A DNA stretch of 64,000 nucleotides from Bacillota bacterium (GCA_023433405.1 JAEZCT010000050.1:80578-144577); one strand, 5' to 3'; counted from the stretch's first letter, positions 27,321 through 36,679 are shown. Numbers and translations: made by a program. The notes: generated by a model from the letters alone, not told the origin.

Positions 27321-27860
27321 ATGGACCAATATTATACCCTCACTGTGGCGGGCCTTACCCGCCAGCTGCCGTTATGCCCGGTGAGCGAAAGCCTCGATAT
27401 CGCGGCATTTGTCATGTTCTCGGATGTGGAGCTTACCGTCGCCTGCGCCACAGAGCTTATAAAGATGGCGCCGGAGCACGATGTGCTGATTACCGCGGAG
27501 TCGAAAGGCATTCCCCTTGCCTACGAGATGTCGAGGCAATCGGGCAAAAAGTACCTGCTTGCGCGTAAATCCGCAAAGCTGTATATGAAGGACCCCATCC
27601 GCGTGGAGGTTAAATCCATCACCACCGCGCGTATTCAGGAGCTGTATATTGACCGCGACGACATCAACGACCTGAAGGGCAAGCGCGTGCTGGTGGTGGA
27701 TGACGTCATCAGCACCGGCGAAAGCCTCAATGCACTGCAAAGCCTGGTGGATCAGGCGGGCGGTCAGGTGGTTGCCAAAATGGCGGTGCTAGCAGAGGGG
27801 GACGCGGCGGAGCGCAAGGACATCCTGTTCCTTGAAAAGCTCCCGCTGTTTTTTAAATAG
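27321..27860 (+). CDS. Adenine/xanthine-type purine phosphoribosyltransferase
   Basis: A 179-residue type I phosphoribosyltransferase. The PRPP loop VLVVDDVISTGES (about residues 117-129) is intact, and the YLLARKSAK block resembles adenine phosphoribosyltransferase. It has more N-terminal sequence (YYTLTVAGLTRQLPL) than typical Apt. Use of adenine is likely but not certain; xanthine-type or regulatory PurR-like relatives are alternatives. The ATG at 27321 has GGAG 8 bases upstream; an upstream TTG at 27303 overlaps that SD. Confidence 0.8.
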   Translation: MDQYYTLTVAGLTRQLPLCPVSESLDIAAFVMFSDVELTVACATELIKMAPEHDVLITAESKGIPLAYEMSRQSGKKYLLARKSAKLYMKDPIRVEVKSITTARIQELYIDRDDINDLKGKRVLVVDDVISTGESLNALQSLVDQAGGQVVAKMAVLAEGDAAERKDILFLEKLPLFFK

Positions 27861-27999
27861 ACTAATATCGATATATTGAACGATGACAATGAAGTGCAGG
27901 AGTGTGCCTTGCTTATAGCATTGCCGCAGGAGCGCGGCGCCTCCTGACAGGGCGGCTTTTTGGCTCGTTTGGGGTAAAAAGCGCCGGAAAGGCATGGTC

Positions 28000-30258
28000 A
28001 TGGGTATGATAAAGCGTCCGCTGCCCATCATCGGAGGTTCCTACCTGCTGTCCCTTGCGGCGGTTTTTGGGCTGGGGCTTTCGGCGGACGGCTATGTGTG
28101 GCTTGCGGCGATTGTTTGTATTACCGTATGCGCCGTATGCCTTATCCGCCGCCCCAGCCGCAATGTCCTGCGGGTGGTCTTATTATCAGCGGCGGCGTTC
28201 GCGGTGGGCACGGCGTGGTCGGCGTGGCGCACGATGGGACTGCCCGCGCAGCTTTCGGCGGTATACGGACAAAAGGCGCTCATTAGCGCGCGCTACGAGG
28301 ATTTTGACGGACAAAGGGGCAGCAGGTACGACTATATTGTGCGGACAAGCTCGGTGCGGCTATATAACCCCCGCGCCGAGCGGTATGAGCCTGTCGGCGT
28401 GCCCCAGCGCGTCACCATGCGCCTGACAGCCACTGCGCCGCTGGATGCTGCCTATGGCGATACCATTACCGCCGAGGTCAGTATTACGCCGCCCTACCCC
28501 CTTGCGGGGGAGAAACGAATGGCGGTGCATAACGCCGACGGGGTATATGCCTTTTGCTACGCCTACGGTGAGCTTGCATACCAGACTCCTGAGCATACCC
28601 CGTTAATGGCGCGCCTTCGCGCCTTCCGCGACCGGGTCGAGGCGGGGATACAAAAGGCCGTGGGCGGAGAGGCGGGCAGGATATGCGCCGCCATGCTTAC
28701 CGGCAATAAGCGCGAGGTATCGGGCGAGCTGTTAGGCTCCTTTCGCGCGGCGGGGCTTAGCCACCTGCTGGCGGTTTCCGGTCTGCACGCGTCTATTCTT
28801 ACGCAGTTCTTGCTGCTTCTGCTGGCGTTTTTTCGGGTCTCGCCCAGGGTGTCGGGCGTCGTCTCGGGCGGATTGATTCTGCTGTTTATGGCCTTTGCGG
28901 GGTTTACACCCTCGGTGGTGCGCGCGGGGGTGATGGCATGTGCGCTGTTTGCGGCGCAATTGTTCCGGCGGCGGTACGACGGAATCAATTCGGTTTCACT
29001 GGCGGCGCTTATCATCTGCGGGGTAAACCCGGCCGCCTTTATCAGCGCGGGGTTTCTGCTCTCCTTTTCGGCCACGCTTTCCATCATCCTGCTTACCCCG
29101 GCGCTGTGCGGGCTGTGCGAGCGGTACGCGCCTAAGCTGTGGCTGCACGCAAAAGCAGTGGTGCAAACCGCGGCGGTATCGCTTAGTGCCACGCTGTTTA
29201 CCTACCCGTTTACCGCAGCCTTGTTCGGGCGGGTTTCGCTGATTGGCCCTGTGGCGAACCTTCTTATCTTGCCGCTGGTGCCGCTTTGGATGGTTTTCAT
29301 CCTGCTCACCGGGCTGTTCTCCCTGTTTGGCGGGGGCTTTGTCCTCACGCGGGCGTGCGGCTTTGCGGCGCGCACCCTTGCGCTGATAGTGACGCGGGCG
29401 GCGCGGTTCTTTGGCGGGCTGGATTTTGCAGACGCCAAAGCCGGGGTTTTTATCGTTTTTGCCGTTGCCGCGCTGGCGGTAGTGTGCGCGGCGGTGGCAC
29501 GGCTGCTTCGTAAGCAAAAAAACCCCGCCGTGCTTGCGGGTATTTCAGTGTTTTTGCTCTCGGCAGGCCTTGCCTTTGAGGCCCTTTCCGTCGGTCAGGG
29601 GCGGGTGCTTATCTCCTTTCCCGATGCCGCCTCTATGACCGCCGTAATTACCCAAGACGGTCAGGCTGCGGTGCTGGCGGGGGTGGATGATAAGAAAACG
29701 GCGGGCACCGCTGCCCTTCACCTCGCCCGACGGGGGTTTGAGGAGGTGGAATGGGTGCTTGCGCCCTGTCTGAATGAGGCCTCCGCCACCGCCGTTGCCC
29801 GTGTGCTGGAGGAAACCGCGGTGCAAAACCTGGCGATAGCCGACGATACCTTTCGGTACCGGGAGCTGCTGTCGTCTCACGGGGCGGGCGGGCTGATTGA
29901 GGGCGGGAGGATTACGTCCTACCGATTGCTTTCGGGAGTAACCGCGCTGGTTGACCGGCGGCAGGAGGGCAAGCCCGCGCTGTGTTTGGAAGTACACGGC
30001 GCAAAGGTTTTGTTTTTGTATGGCGGGACAGACGCCGCCCGCCTGCCGGAGGATTTTCTTGCCCCGGATGTTTGCATTATCAGCGGGGCGGTGCCAAAGA
30101 ATATCGAAAAGGTGAGGTCCAGTGCCTTTCAGTTGACCGAGCCCATGCGCAACAGGCAGACCGCGCTGTTTGCGGATAAGGCGGTTTTAATCGCCCCGAA
30201 ATACACGGCTGCCACACTGACGGTGGAGGCCGACGGAACGATACGGTGGAGGCAATAG
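28000..30258 (+). CDS. comEC: ComEC/Rec2-family DNA-uptake channel protein with degenerate C-terminal MBL domain
   Basis: A membrane protein of about 750 residues with two N-terminal hydrophobic helices, a DUF4131-like region, then the Competence domain (LLAVSGLHAS, the SVVRAGVMA segment, NPAAFISAGFLLSF) and further membrane helices to about residue 510. This is the channel that imports single-stranded DNA in transformation. The C-terminal metallo-beta-lactamase-like part keeps SVGQG but shows no HxHxDH where the metal ligands belong (the region reads LAPCLNEASATA), so nuclease activity is doubtful. The ATG at 28000 has GGAAAGG 7 bases upstream; ATGs at 27994 and 28006 are alternatives. No comEA or comEB is adjacent. 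Confidence 0.88.
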   Translation: MGMIKRPLPIIGGSYLLSLAAVFGLGLSADGYVWLAAIVCITVCAVCLIRRPSRNVLRVVLLSAAAFAVGTAWSAWRTMGLPAQLSAVYGQKALISARYEDFDGQRGSRYDYIVRTSSVRLYNPRAERYEPVGVPQRVTMRLTATAPLDAAYGDTITAEVSITPPYPLAGEKRMAVHNADGVYAFCYAYGELAYQTPEHTPLMARLRAFRDRVEAGIQKAVGGEAGRICAAMLTGNKREVSGELLGSFRAAGLSHLLAVSGLHASILTQFLLLLLAFFRVSPRVSGVVSGGLILLFMAFAGFTPSVVRAGVMACALFAAQLFRRRYDGINSVSLAALIICGVNPAAFISAGFLLSFSATLSIILLTPALCGLCERYAPKLWLHAKAVVQTAAVSLSATLFTYPFTAALFGRVSLIGPVANLLILPLVPLWMVFILLTGLFSLFGGGFVLTRACGFAARTLALIVTRAARFFGGLDFADAKAGVFIVFAVAALAVVCAAVARLLRKQKNPAVLAGISVFLLSAGLAFEALSVGQGRVLISFPDAASMTAVITQDGQAAVLAGVDDKKTAGTAALHLARRGFEEVEWVLAPCLNEASATAVARVLEETAVQNLAIADDTFRYRELLSSHGAGGLIEGGRITSYRLLSGVTALVDRRQEGKPALCLEVHGAKVLFLYGGTDAARLPEDFLAPDVCIISGAVPKNIEKVRSSAFQLTEPMRNRQTALFADKAVLIAPKYTAATLTVEADGTIRWRQ

Positions 30259-30388
30259 GCGGGCGGGGCTTGTTTATTCAGCGTATGGAGCTGATAAAAT
30301 ACCGCGAAAAGCGCATATACCAAAGCCGTTAACCCAGGGTACATACTTTATAAATGATATAAGGATTACGCAAAGGAGGGAGCTGCCT

Positions 30389-30817
30389 GTGCTTTTATTT
30401 GTCTCACACAGTGAGGAGGATACCGAGGCCTTTGCCGAGGGGTTTGCAAAAACCCTAAAGGCGGGTGCTGTGCTTGCCTTGCGCGGCGGTATGGGGGCGG
30501 GCAAAACCGCGTTTGTGCGGGGGCTTGCCCGGGGCCTTGACGTTGGGGGCGAGGTTGCAAGCCCCACCTTTGCGCTGGTGCACGAGCATGAGGGCGCAAT
30601 CCCTCTTTTTCACTTTGATATGTATCGCGTAACCAATTATGACGACCTGTATTCCACCGGTTTTTTTGATTATCTTGATTCCGGCGCGATTCTTGCCGTG
30701 GAATGGAGCGAGAATATACCCTATGCCCTTCCAAGCCACACAATCCGGGTGACGCTTACCCCGCTGTCCGAGACCGCCCGGGAGATTCTCATTGAAACGC
30801 CGGAGGAGCCGGCGTAA
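30389..30817 (+). CDS. tsaE: tRNA threonylcarbamoyladenosine biosynthesis ATPase TsaE
   Basis: A 142-residue P-loop ATPase of the t6A37 tRNA-modification complex (TsaBDE). Walker A GGMGAGKT lies at about residues 33-40, and HFDMYRV and the EWSEN segment are family hallmarks. The GTG at 30389 has AAAGGAGGG 8 bases upstream. tsaB follows about 130 bases later, after a MITE remnant. Neither tsaD nor rimI is adjacent here. Confidence 0.95.
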   Translation: MLLFVSHSEEDTEAFAEGFAKTLKAGAVLALRGGMGAGKTAFVRGLARGLDVGGEVASPTFALVHEHEGAIPLFHFDMYRVTNYDDLYSTGFFDYLDSGAILAVEWSENIPYALPSHTIRVTLTPLSETAREILIETPEEPA

Positions 30818-30849
30818 TGCGAATCACCATAAAGGAGTAGAATAGAAGA

Positions 30850-30892
30850 TACGCGTGAAAACCCATTTGCACTTTTCAATCGGATATTAGTA
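30850..30892 (+). repeat. MITE-like element, truncated copy H
   Basis: Contains CGCGTGAAAACCCAT of the left arm fused to ACTTTTCAATCGGATATTAGTA of the right end, followed by TAA. The left end and centre are missing. It lies in the tsaE-tsaB spacer. Confidence 0.65.
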
Positions 30893-30945
30893 TAAACAGG
30901 TTAAGCCAGGAGGCAGGGGCATTATTTTTGAAGGGAGGCAGGCTT

Positions 30946-31692
30946 GTGAGGATACTGGGGATAGACACCTCGGCGGGGGCGGCAAGCGTGGCCCTGTGCG
31001 ATGAGAAGCAGCTGCTCGGAGAGTTTTTTATTAACACCAAGCTAACACACAGCGAGACACTGATGCCGATGGTCAAGGCGCTCTTGGATGATACCCGCCT
31101 AACCCTTGGGGAGCTGGATGCCCTTGCGGTATCGAGCGGGCCCGGCTCGTTTACCGGTCTGCGCATTGGGATTGCCGCCGTGAAGGGCATGGCCTTTGCG
31201 CGGCAGCTACCCTGCGCGGGGGTTTCCACGCTGGAGGCGCTGGCCTATAACCTGCGGGGCTTCGAGGGCGTTGTGTGCGCCGCCATGGACGCGCGCTGCG
31301 ACCAGTTTTACACCGCACTGTTTGTGGCAAAAGGGGGAGCCGTCTCACGCCTCAGCGAGGACTCGGCGCTTACCGCGCAGGAGGTGGCCGACCGGCTTCA
31401 TGAAATAAATGGGCCTATTTTTTTAGTTGGAGACGGCGCGTCTTTGTGTTATAATAGCTATAAGAAAATAAAAGCGGATGAAGGGCGCGTGTTTTTGGCG
31501 CCGGAGCATCTGCTGTTTCAGCGCGCGTCCAGCGTGTGCGCCCTTGCGAGAGGTATTTTGAGTCAGGGCGGGGCGCAAAGCGCCGACGCGTTGGTGCCGA
31601 CCTATCTGCGTCTGCCCCAGGCGGAACGGGAACGGCTGGCACGCGAGGGAAACACTGGTACGGCACAAAGCGCTTCCCCAGCCGCGCCGTGA
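30946..31692 (+). CDS. tsaB: tRNA threonylcarbamoyladenosine biosynthesis protein TsaB
   Basis: A 248-residue ASKHA-fold protein that partners TsaD in t6A37 synthesis. It has the N-terminal ILGIDTSAGAASVAL, THSETLMPMV, and the SSGPGSFTGLRIG block near residue 65, all typical of TsaB. The GTG at 30946 has GGGAGG 7 bases upstream; the TTG at 30928 overlaps that SD. The C-terminus (about 30 residues, Ala/Gly/Ser-rich) is longer than usual. Confidence 0.93.
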   Translation: MRILGIDTSAGAASVALCDEKQLLGEFFINTKLTHSETLMPMVKALLDDTRLTLGELDALAVSSGPGSFTGLRIGIAAVKGMAFARQLPCAGVSTLEALAYNLRGFEGVVCAAMDARCDQFYTALFVAKGGAVSRLSEDSALTAQEVADRLHEINGPIFLVGDGASLCYNSYKKIKADEGRVFLAPEHLLFQRASSVCALARGILSQGGAQSADALVPTYLRLPQAERERLAREGNTGTAQSASPAAP

Positions 31693-31776
31693 CGGGTTTT
31701 ATGGCAAAGGTATAGCCCTCATGCCACAATTTTAGTAACGGGCAGATTATAATACGCGTTGAAAGGATGTGCAGGT

Positions 31777-32412
31777 ATGCAGCAGAAAAACCCCTTTATT
31801 ATGGATCACCCGCTGATACAGCATAAGGTATCCCTCCTGCGGGATAAGAACACGGGCTCGAAGGAGTTTCGGGAGCTGGTATCGGAGATTGCTATGCTTA
31901 TGTGCTACGAGGCTACAAGGGATCTGCCCTTGAAAGAGGTGGAGATTGAAACTCCTGTGGCAATGGCGAGAACCCGGGTGATTACGGGCAGAAAGCTGGC
32001 GTTCGTGCCCATTCTGCGCGCGGGTCTTGGCATGATGGACGGCGTATTGGCACTGGTGCCCGCCGCGAAGGTTGGTCATATTGGTCTGTACCGCGACCCC
32101 GACACCCTTGAGCCGGTGGAGTATTACTGCAAGCTGCCCGCCGATATTGAGGAGCGCGAGGTAATTGTGGTAGACCCCATGCTCGCAACCGGAGGCTCGG
32201 CGGTGGACGCAATTAAGCTGATTAAGGACAAGGGCGCGTCGCAGATAAAGTTTATGTGCATTATCGCCGCTCCCGAGGGTCTTGACGCTTTGCGCAGCGC
32301 ACACCCCGATGTGCAGATCTACGCCGCGGCACAGGATGACCACCTCAACGACCACGGCTACATTGTACCCGGTCTCGGCGACGCGGGCGACCGCATCTTT
32401 GGAACAAAATAA
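31777..32412 (+). CDS. upp: Uracil phosphoribosyltransferase
   Basis: Salvages uracil to UMP using PRPP. A 211-residue enzyme with [12 protein letters not shown], the PRPP loop [11 protein letters not shown] (about residues 130-140) and the closing [10 protein letters not shown] uracil-binding segment. The ATG at 31777 follows AAAGGATG. A strong terminator is downstream, so it ends the transcript unit. Confidence 0.97.
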   Translation: MQQKNPFIMDHPLIQHKVSLLRDKNTGSKEFRELVSEIAMLMCYEATRDLPLKEVEIETPVAMARTRVITGRKLAFVPILRAGLGMMDGVLALVPAAKVGHIGLYRDPDTLEPVEYYCKLPADIEEREVIVVDPMLATGGSAVDAIKLIKDKGASQIKFMCIIAAPEGLDALRSAHPDVQIYAAAQDDHLNDHGYIVPGLGDAGDRIFGTK

Positions 32413-32438
32413 AATTGGCGCAATCGCATATACAGGCT

Positions 32439-32478
32439 GCAAGGGGGCGGAAATGATTCCGCCCCCTTGCTGTTTGCT
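32439..32478 (+). terminator. upp terminator
   Basis: A 14-bp perfect GC-rich stem (GCAAGGGGGCGGAA / TTCCGCCCCCTTGC, 4-base loop) followed by a T-rich tract. MITE copy C is inserted right behind it. Confidence 0.9.
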
Positions 32479-32483
32479 TTTTA

Positions 32484-32583
32484 TACTAATATCCGATTTA
32501 AAAGAGTATAAAAATCAAGTAAAAAGCTTTAGTTTATGGGTTTTCACGCGGATTTTTATCGACTCTTTTTGAGGAGATTAGTA
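32484..32583 (-). repeat. MITE-like element, full copy C
   Basis: 100 bp, the same sequence as copies A and B but inverted. Ends are TACTAAT and ATTAGTA, flanked by TTA (left) and TAA (right). It lies between the upp terminator and the 3' end of the DUF4380 gene, 15 bases from its stop codon. Confidence 0.92.
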
Positions 32584-32598
32584 TAACGCTCTTTTTGC

Positions 32599-33549
32599 TT
32601 AAGTGCGGTTCGGGTAACCCACATATTCCGCTACAAAGCTTGCTACAGACTGCTCGTCGGCAAAGTCGGGAGCGTCGGCAATGGGCTTTAGCGACCAATG
32701 CTCCGTATGCTCGGCGGTTTGACCCGGGGCGTATTTTAGCAGCTGACCGATGGTTTCCATCTCAAGGATGACGTTATTGGTGTAGGTTTCGTAGGAACAG
32801 CCGTTGTCGGGGTAGGAGCCGCCGGGCACATGGGTGTAGTGCTTAACAAACAGCGCGCCATGGTTTACATACCCCGCCCAGCCTGCCTCGTTATCAAACC
32901 CCAGCTTATATGCCCGCTGAATATCCGGATTTTGACGCAGGAGAAAATAGCGCTCCATAAAGGTGCCGCGCTTGCAGGCAAGGTTTGTGTAGGGCCAAAC
33001 GGAAATGGTGCGGTTTTGCAAAAGACCGGTGCTTGTGGTGTTCATCGGCACAATCTCCACGCCGCCCTGATCCATAACGGTAATTGTCCACGGAGCAAAG
33101 ATCATTGCCGTGTCGGAAACGTTAGTAATGTAATGAGCAATGGATACATTGGGTGCAGTCGCATCCATCGCAATCTCAAAACGGTACTGCACGTTGTTAT
33201 GAATTTGCTTTGCGCAGTGGAGTGTGACGGTGCTGCCGTCTACCGTATACTCCACCGGGTCGTTATCGGGGTAGCTGGTTTCGGGGTCGTGCTCGGGGCT
33301 TCTCCATAGGCGGTGGCCGCCGCGCAGGTAAAATTTTGCGCCGGGATAATAGGCCTTATCAAAGTCCTCACCGCTTCCGGTCAGCAGGTGGTCCTTGTCA
33401 AACAGCAGCATGTTTTTGCCGCCAGCCAAAGCAAAGTGGATGATACGGGGGCCGTAATCCAGCGTTGCCATCAGCTCGACTGCGCCGTTCTCCATCAGAA
33501 TGCATTTCCCATATTCGGGGTGGGCGATTGGTTGCGTTTTCACCGACAT
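32599..33549 (-). CDS. DUF4380-family protein (galactose-mutarotase-like fold)
   Basis: A 316-residue beta-rich protein. YGPRIIHFALAGGKNML and RGGHRLWRSPE near residues 33-85 are the signature of DUF4380, a family in the galactose-mutarotase/aldose-epimerase superfamily. Such folds bind carbohydrate, but no activity has been established for this family to my knowledge. No sugar genes adjoin it. An AAAGGAA SD precedes the ATG at 33549. It may form a leftward unit with tmcAL, about 100 bases upstream. Confidence 0.8.
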   Translation of the reverse strand: MSVKTQPIAHPEYGKCILMENGAVELMATLDYGPRIIHFALAGGKNMLLFDKDHLLTGSGEDFDKAYYPGAKFYLRGGHRLWRSPEHDPETSYPDNDPVEYTVDGSTVTLHCAKQIHNNVQYRFEIAMDATAPNVSIAHYITNVSDTAMIFAPWTITVMDQGGVEIVPMNTTSTGLLQNRTISVWPYTNLACKRGTFMERYFLLRQNPDIQRAYKLGFDNEAGWAGYVNHGALFVKHYTHVPGGSYPDNGCSYETYTNNVILEMETIGQLLKYAPGQTAEHTEHWSLKPIADAPDFADEQSVASFVAEYVGYPNRT

Positions 33550-33650
33550 ATCGTTTTAAGTTCCTTTCTGTCAAACCGGCTATATTTGACCGGCATGGTT
33601 GTTTCAGTAGGGGGAAATCGGGCATAGAATAAATAGCACACTCCCCCATA

Positions 33651-34844
33651 CTACTTAATTATGACAGCCTCGCTGGTAAAGTCAAGACCGCAGGGCAGGA
33701 TTTTTGGGGAGCACAGGCAGAAGATATCGGTGGCGGCGGCCTCGGCGGCGGCAAAGCGGGAGGAGGATCCGCCGGTCTTGGCAAGCTTGGCAAGGCTCGA
33801 ACCCAAAGGCAGGCGCGCCGTGCGTTTTGCCTTTGCAAGAATCTCAGCGCCCCGTGCGTTAAAGCCCAGCACGCGAAGGTAGGGAATATCCTCCGCCTGT
33901 AACTCGGCCGTGATGCCGAGATAGGAGCACAGCACCATTCGCCGTATGCGCGAAAGGGTATAGCGCTTGGTTTTAATCAGCTGGTACAGCAGGTCTAGGC
34001 TTTCCGCGGTGCGTACTGCCTTGAGGATGCGGCTCTCCAGCCCTTCGGTCACATCGGGGTACCGCAGCAGCTCCTCGCGGCTTAATCCCCGCAGCCGGCC
34101 GAGTATGGCGCGTTCCAGCGGTAAAAGGGAGCAGGGCGCCTTATCCTCGGCAAGCTGTGCTCTGTAAATTGCGGCGGCGTCTTTCGGCACATAGTCCTGC
34201 CATGGCTTGCCTGAAAGCATCCGGGCGCGGATTAGGGAGGCGGAGGCGATAATGCCGCTGGCGGTGCGGGAGCCGTGCATCGCGCCTGTTCGCTGTATGG
34301 TAACAGGCAGCATGGGGCTGTGGAGGCGGCTTAACCATTTAAGGTACTCCACTCCAAGGATGTTGTTGGGCTCTGTAAGTACCTGTGCGCACTCCTTTCC
34401 CATAACCTCGGCAAGGGCAAGCTGCCGAGCCTTGGGAAAAACAAGCCCCTGCGCTAGCAAAGCGCCCAGCGCGTCATGCAGCGCAGGGCTTTCTAAGGCG
34501 CGTGCGGCGGTAAGCAGGGGGGCGAGCTCCCCGCATTCACTGCCGAATACCAGCAGCTCCACACAGCCTAAGGCATCCAGCGCCGCCACGCCCCCATAGG
34601 CAAACCGTTCCGCGGATGCCACGGCATAGGGCAGCGGCAGTTCAATCACAAGGTCGGCGCCCCCCGTCAGCGCGGCTCTTGCACGGGAATGCTTTTCAAG
34701 GACGGCGCATTCCCCGCGCTGGGTAAACGCGCCGTCCATCACCACCGCCACATGGGTTACACCCAGCTCGCGGACTTTTTCTATCTGGTAGGCGTGACCG
34801 TTATGAAACGGGTTGTACTCTGCAATAATTCCGGCAATTGTCAT
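33651..34844 (-). CDS. tmcAL: tRNA(Met) cytidine acetate ligase
   Basis: TmcAL (YlbM family) makes N4-acetylcytidine at the wobble base of elongator tRNA-Met from acetate and ATP through acetyl-AMP. The nucleotidyltransferase core is clear: GIIAEYNPFHNGHAYQI (HxGH) at the N-terminus, MDGAFTQRGE, and GGADLVIELP near residue 60. The 397-residue length matches. It is divergent from acetate kinase, which makes the same substrate's phosphate. AAGGAAGG lies upstream of the ATG. Confidence 0.94.
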   Translation of the reverse strand: MTIAGIIAEYNPFHNGHAYQIEKVRELGVTHVAVVMDGAFTQRGECAVLEKHSRARAALTGGADLVIELPLPYAVASAERFAYGGVAALDALGCVELLVFGSECGELAPLLTAARALESPALHDALGALLAQGLVFPKARQLALAEVMGKECAQVLTEPNNILGVEYLKWLSRLHSPMLPVTIQRTGAMHGSRTASGIIASASLIRARMLSGKPWQDYVPKDAAAIYRAQLAEDKAPCSLLPLERAILGRLRGLSREELLRYPDVTEGLESRILKAVRTAESLDLLYQLIKTKRYTLSRIRRMVLCSYLGITAELQAEDIPYLRVLGFNARGAEILAKAKRTARLPLGSSLAKLAKTGGSSSRFAAAEAAATDIFCLCSPKILPCGLDFTSEAVIIK

Positions 34845-34881
34845 GCGACCAGATTCCTTCCTTTGGACGTGATGGGGATAA

Positions 34882-34978
34882 TACCAATATCAAAAAGTGT
34901 AAATTAGCAGCTGCATGAAAACCCATAAGCGAAAGCGTTATATTTGTTTTTCATACACTTTCAAATCGAATGCCAGCA
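34882..34978 (+). repeat. MITE-like element, diverged copy F
   Basis: 97 bp with diverged ends TACCAAT and GCCAGCA, still flanked on both sides by TAA (34879-34881 and 34979-34981). It retains ATGAAAACCCATAA in the centre and CACTTTCAAATCG on the right. Confidence 0.72.
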
Positions 34979-35118
34979 TAAAACCGGGCAATGATTGATA
35001 ATAATTTAACGAAATTCTTAAATATTTCGCGTACGCAGGTGCAAACGCCCAACTAATCTCATATATTGCGGCAAATAGAGACCTTTTGTGGTAAATTGCG
35101 CGTTTTTTCAATTTGCAC

Positions 35119-35147
35119 TTGAATTTTCACCTGCATTGTAATAGTAT
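35119..35147 (+). promoter_or_regulatory. ackA promoter
   Basis: TTGAAT (35119-35124), 17-bp spacer, TAGTAT (35142-35147), giving a leader of about 150 bases. Confidence 0.55.
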
Positions 35148-35302
35148 ATAGTTTGGTGGTTTAAAGTCAAGCCTGCGGGCTTTTTTTGTTTACAAGCTTC
35201 TGCCGGCGCGCGCCTCATCCTTGTAGTTTGCCCCTAGCAAGGGCGCAATCCGCGCATAACCGTTGAAGCATAAGATAAAACATTTACTTTGGAGGAGAAA
35301 TT

Positions 35303-36511
35303 ATGAAGGTATTGGTGATTAACGCAGGAAGCTCCTCGCTGAAGTACCAGCTCATTAACATGGAAAATGAGCTGGTCATTGCGAAAGGAAACTGTGAAAA
35401 GATTGGAATCAGCGGAGGGTTTATCACGCACAAAACCGCTGACGGCAAGGTGATTGTGGAGGAGTCGGAATTTCCCACCCATGCGGAAGCTTTCATGAAG
35501 CTCAAGGATGTTCTTACCTCAGGCGAAGGCAAGGTTATTGAGAGTATGAACGAGGTTGCGGCGGTAGGCCACCGCATCGTACAGGGCGCAGAGCGCTTTA
35601 CCGAGTCGGTTTTGGTAACCGATCAGGTTGTAGACACCATAGAGGAGATTGCCGAGCTTGCGCCGCTGCACAACTATGCCCATGTGCTCGCCATCCGCGC
35701 CTGCCAGAAGGTATTGAGCAAGGATGTCCCCCAGGTGGTGGTGTTCGATACCGCGTTCCATCAGACCATGCCCGAAAAGGCTTACATGTTTGGTGTTCCT
35801 TATGAATATTACGAGAAGTATCACATCCGCCGCTATGGCTTCCATGGCACCTCTCACCGCTATGTCAGCAAGCGTCTGGCCCGCCTGTTGGGCAAGGACC
35901 CCGGAGAGCTTAAGATTATTACCTGTCACATCGGCAACGGTTCCTCCATTACGGCGGTGGACGGCGGCAGGTCGGTAGATACCAGCATGGGCTTTACTCC
36001 GTTGGGCGGCCTGATTATGGGAACACGCTCCGGCTCTCTGGATCCCTCGGTCGTCACCTTTATTGCCGAGAAGGAGAACCTGACGGGCAAGCAGCTAAGC
36101 GACCTACTCAATAAAAAGTCGGGTTACCTCGGTCTATCGGGTGTGACCAGCGACGACCGCGATATCAGAAAGGCGGCGGCCGAAGGCAACGCCCGCGCAA
36201 GGATGGCTGTAACCATGCTGCGTTATCAGATTAAGAAGTACATCGGCGCATATTCCGCCGCGATGGGCGGTCTGGATGCCGTTGCGTTTACCGGCGGTAT
36301 CGGCGAGAACTCCTTTGAGCTGCGCGGTGAGGTTTGTGAAAACCTCGGGTTCCTTGGCATAGAGCTTGATGAAAACAAGAACGTCGGGTTTAACGGCAAG
36401 GAGCACGACATTAGCACCGACAGCGCCCGGGTGCGCACCTGGATTGTTCCCACCAATGAGGAGCTGACCATTGCACGCGACACCATGGAGATTGTGGGTA
36501 AGCTTAAGTAG
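35303..36511 (+). CDS. ackA: Acetate kinase
   Basis: Makes ATP from acetyl phosphate, the last step of fermentative acetate production. The 402-residue ASKHA protein shows NAGSSSLKYQL at the N-terminus, DTAFHQTMP, FHGTSHRYVS, CHIGNGSS and the GGIGENS nucleotide loop. GGAGGAG precedes the ATG. No pta is next to it. A terminator follows 35 bases after the stop. Confidence 0.98.
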   Translation: MKVLVINAGSSSLKYQLINMENELVIAKGNCEKIGISGGFITHKTADGKVIVEESEFPTHAEAFMKLKDVLTSGEGKVIESMNEVAAVGHRIVQGAERFTESVLVTDQVVDTIEEIAELAPLHNYAHVLAIRACQKVLSKDVPQVVVFDTAFHQTMPEKAYMFGVPYEYYEKYHIRRYGFHGTSHRYVSKRLARLLGKDPGELKIITCHIGNGSSITAVDGGRSVDTSMGFTPLGGLIMGTRSGSLDPSVVTFIAEKENLTGKQLSDLLNKKSGYLGLSGVTSDDRDIRKAAAEGNARARMAVTMLRYQIKKYIGAYSAAMGGLDAVAFTGGIGENSFELRGEVCENLGFLGIELDENKNVGFNGKEHDISTDSARVRTWIVPTNEELTIARDTMEIVGKLK

Positions 36512-36545
36512 ACATACACTCCCTTGGCTTTTAAGGGGTAATGAT

Positions 36546-36573
36546 AAAAAAGCACCCTGAGGGGTGCTTTTTT
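36546..36573 (+). terminator. ackA terminator
   Basis: AAAAAAGCACCC / GGGTGCTTTTTT with a 4-base loop. MITE copy E begins 6 bases later. Confidence 0.9.
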
Positions 36574-36578
36574 GCTTA

Positions 36579-36679
36579 TACTATTATCTGATTGAAAAGT
36601 ATATAAAAAATCAAGTCAAAAACTTTGATATATGGTTTTTGGCTTGATTTTTTATCAATACTTTCATCGAAGAATAGTA
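36579..36679 (+). repeat. MITE-like element, full copy E
   Basis: 101 bp, ends TACTATT and AATAGTA, flanked by TTA on both sides (36576-36578 and 36680-36682). The right-hand TTA is the TAA stop codon of the adjacent leftward gene. It differs internally from A-C but keeps the hairpin. Confidence 0.9.

Larger units (their letters stand above)
34845..35302. other. Intergenic region, tmcAL / ackA
   Basis: About 460 bp between divergent genes. It contains MITE copy F (34882-34978), an AT-rich stretch, the ackA promoter (35119-35147) and a short AGCC/GGCT hairpin with seven Ts (35170-35188) in the ackA leader. Confidence 0.55.
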
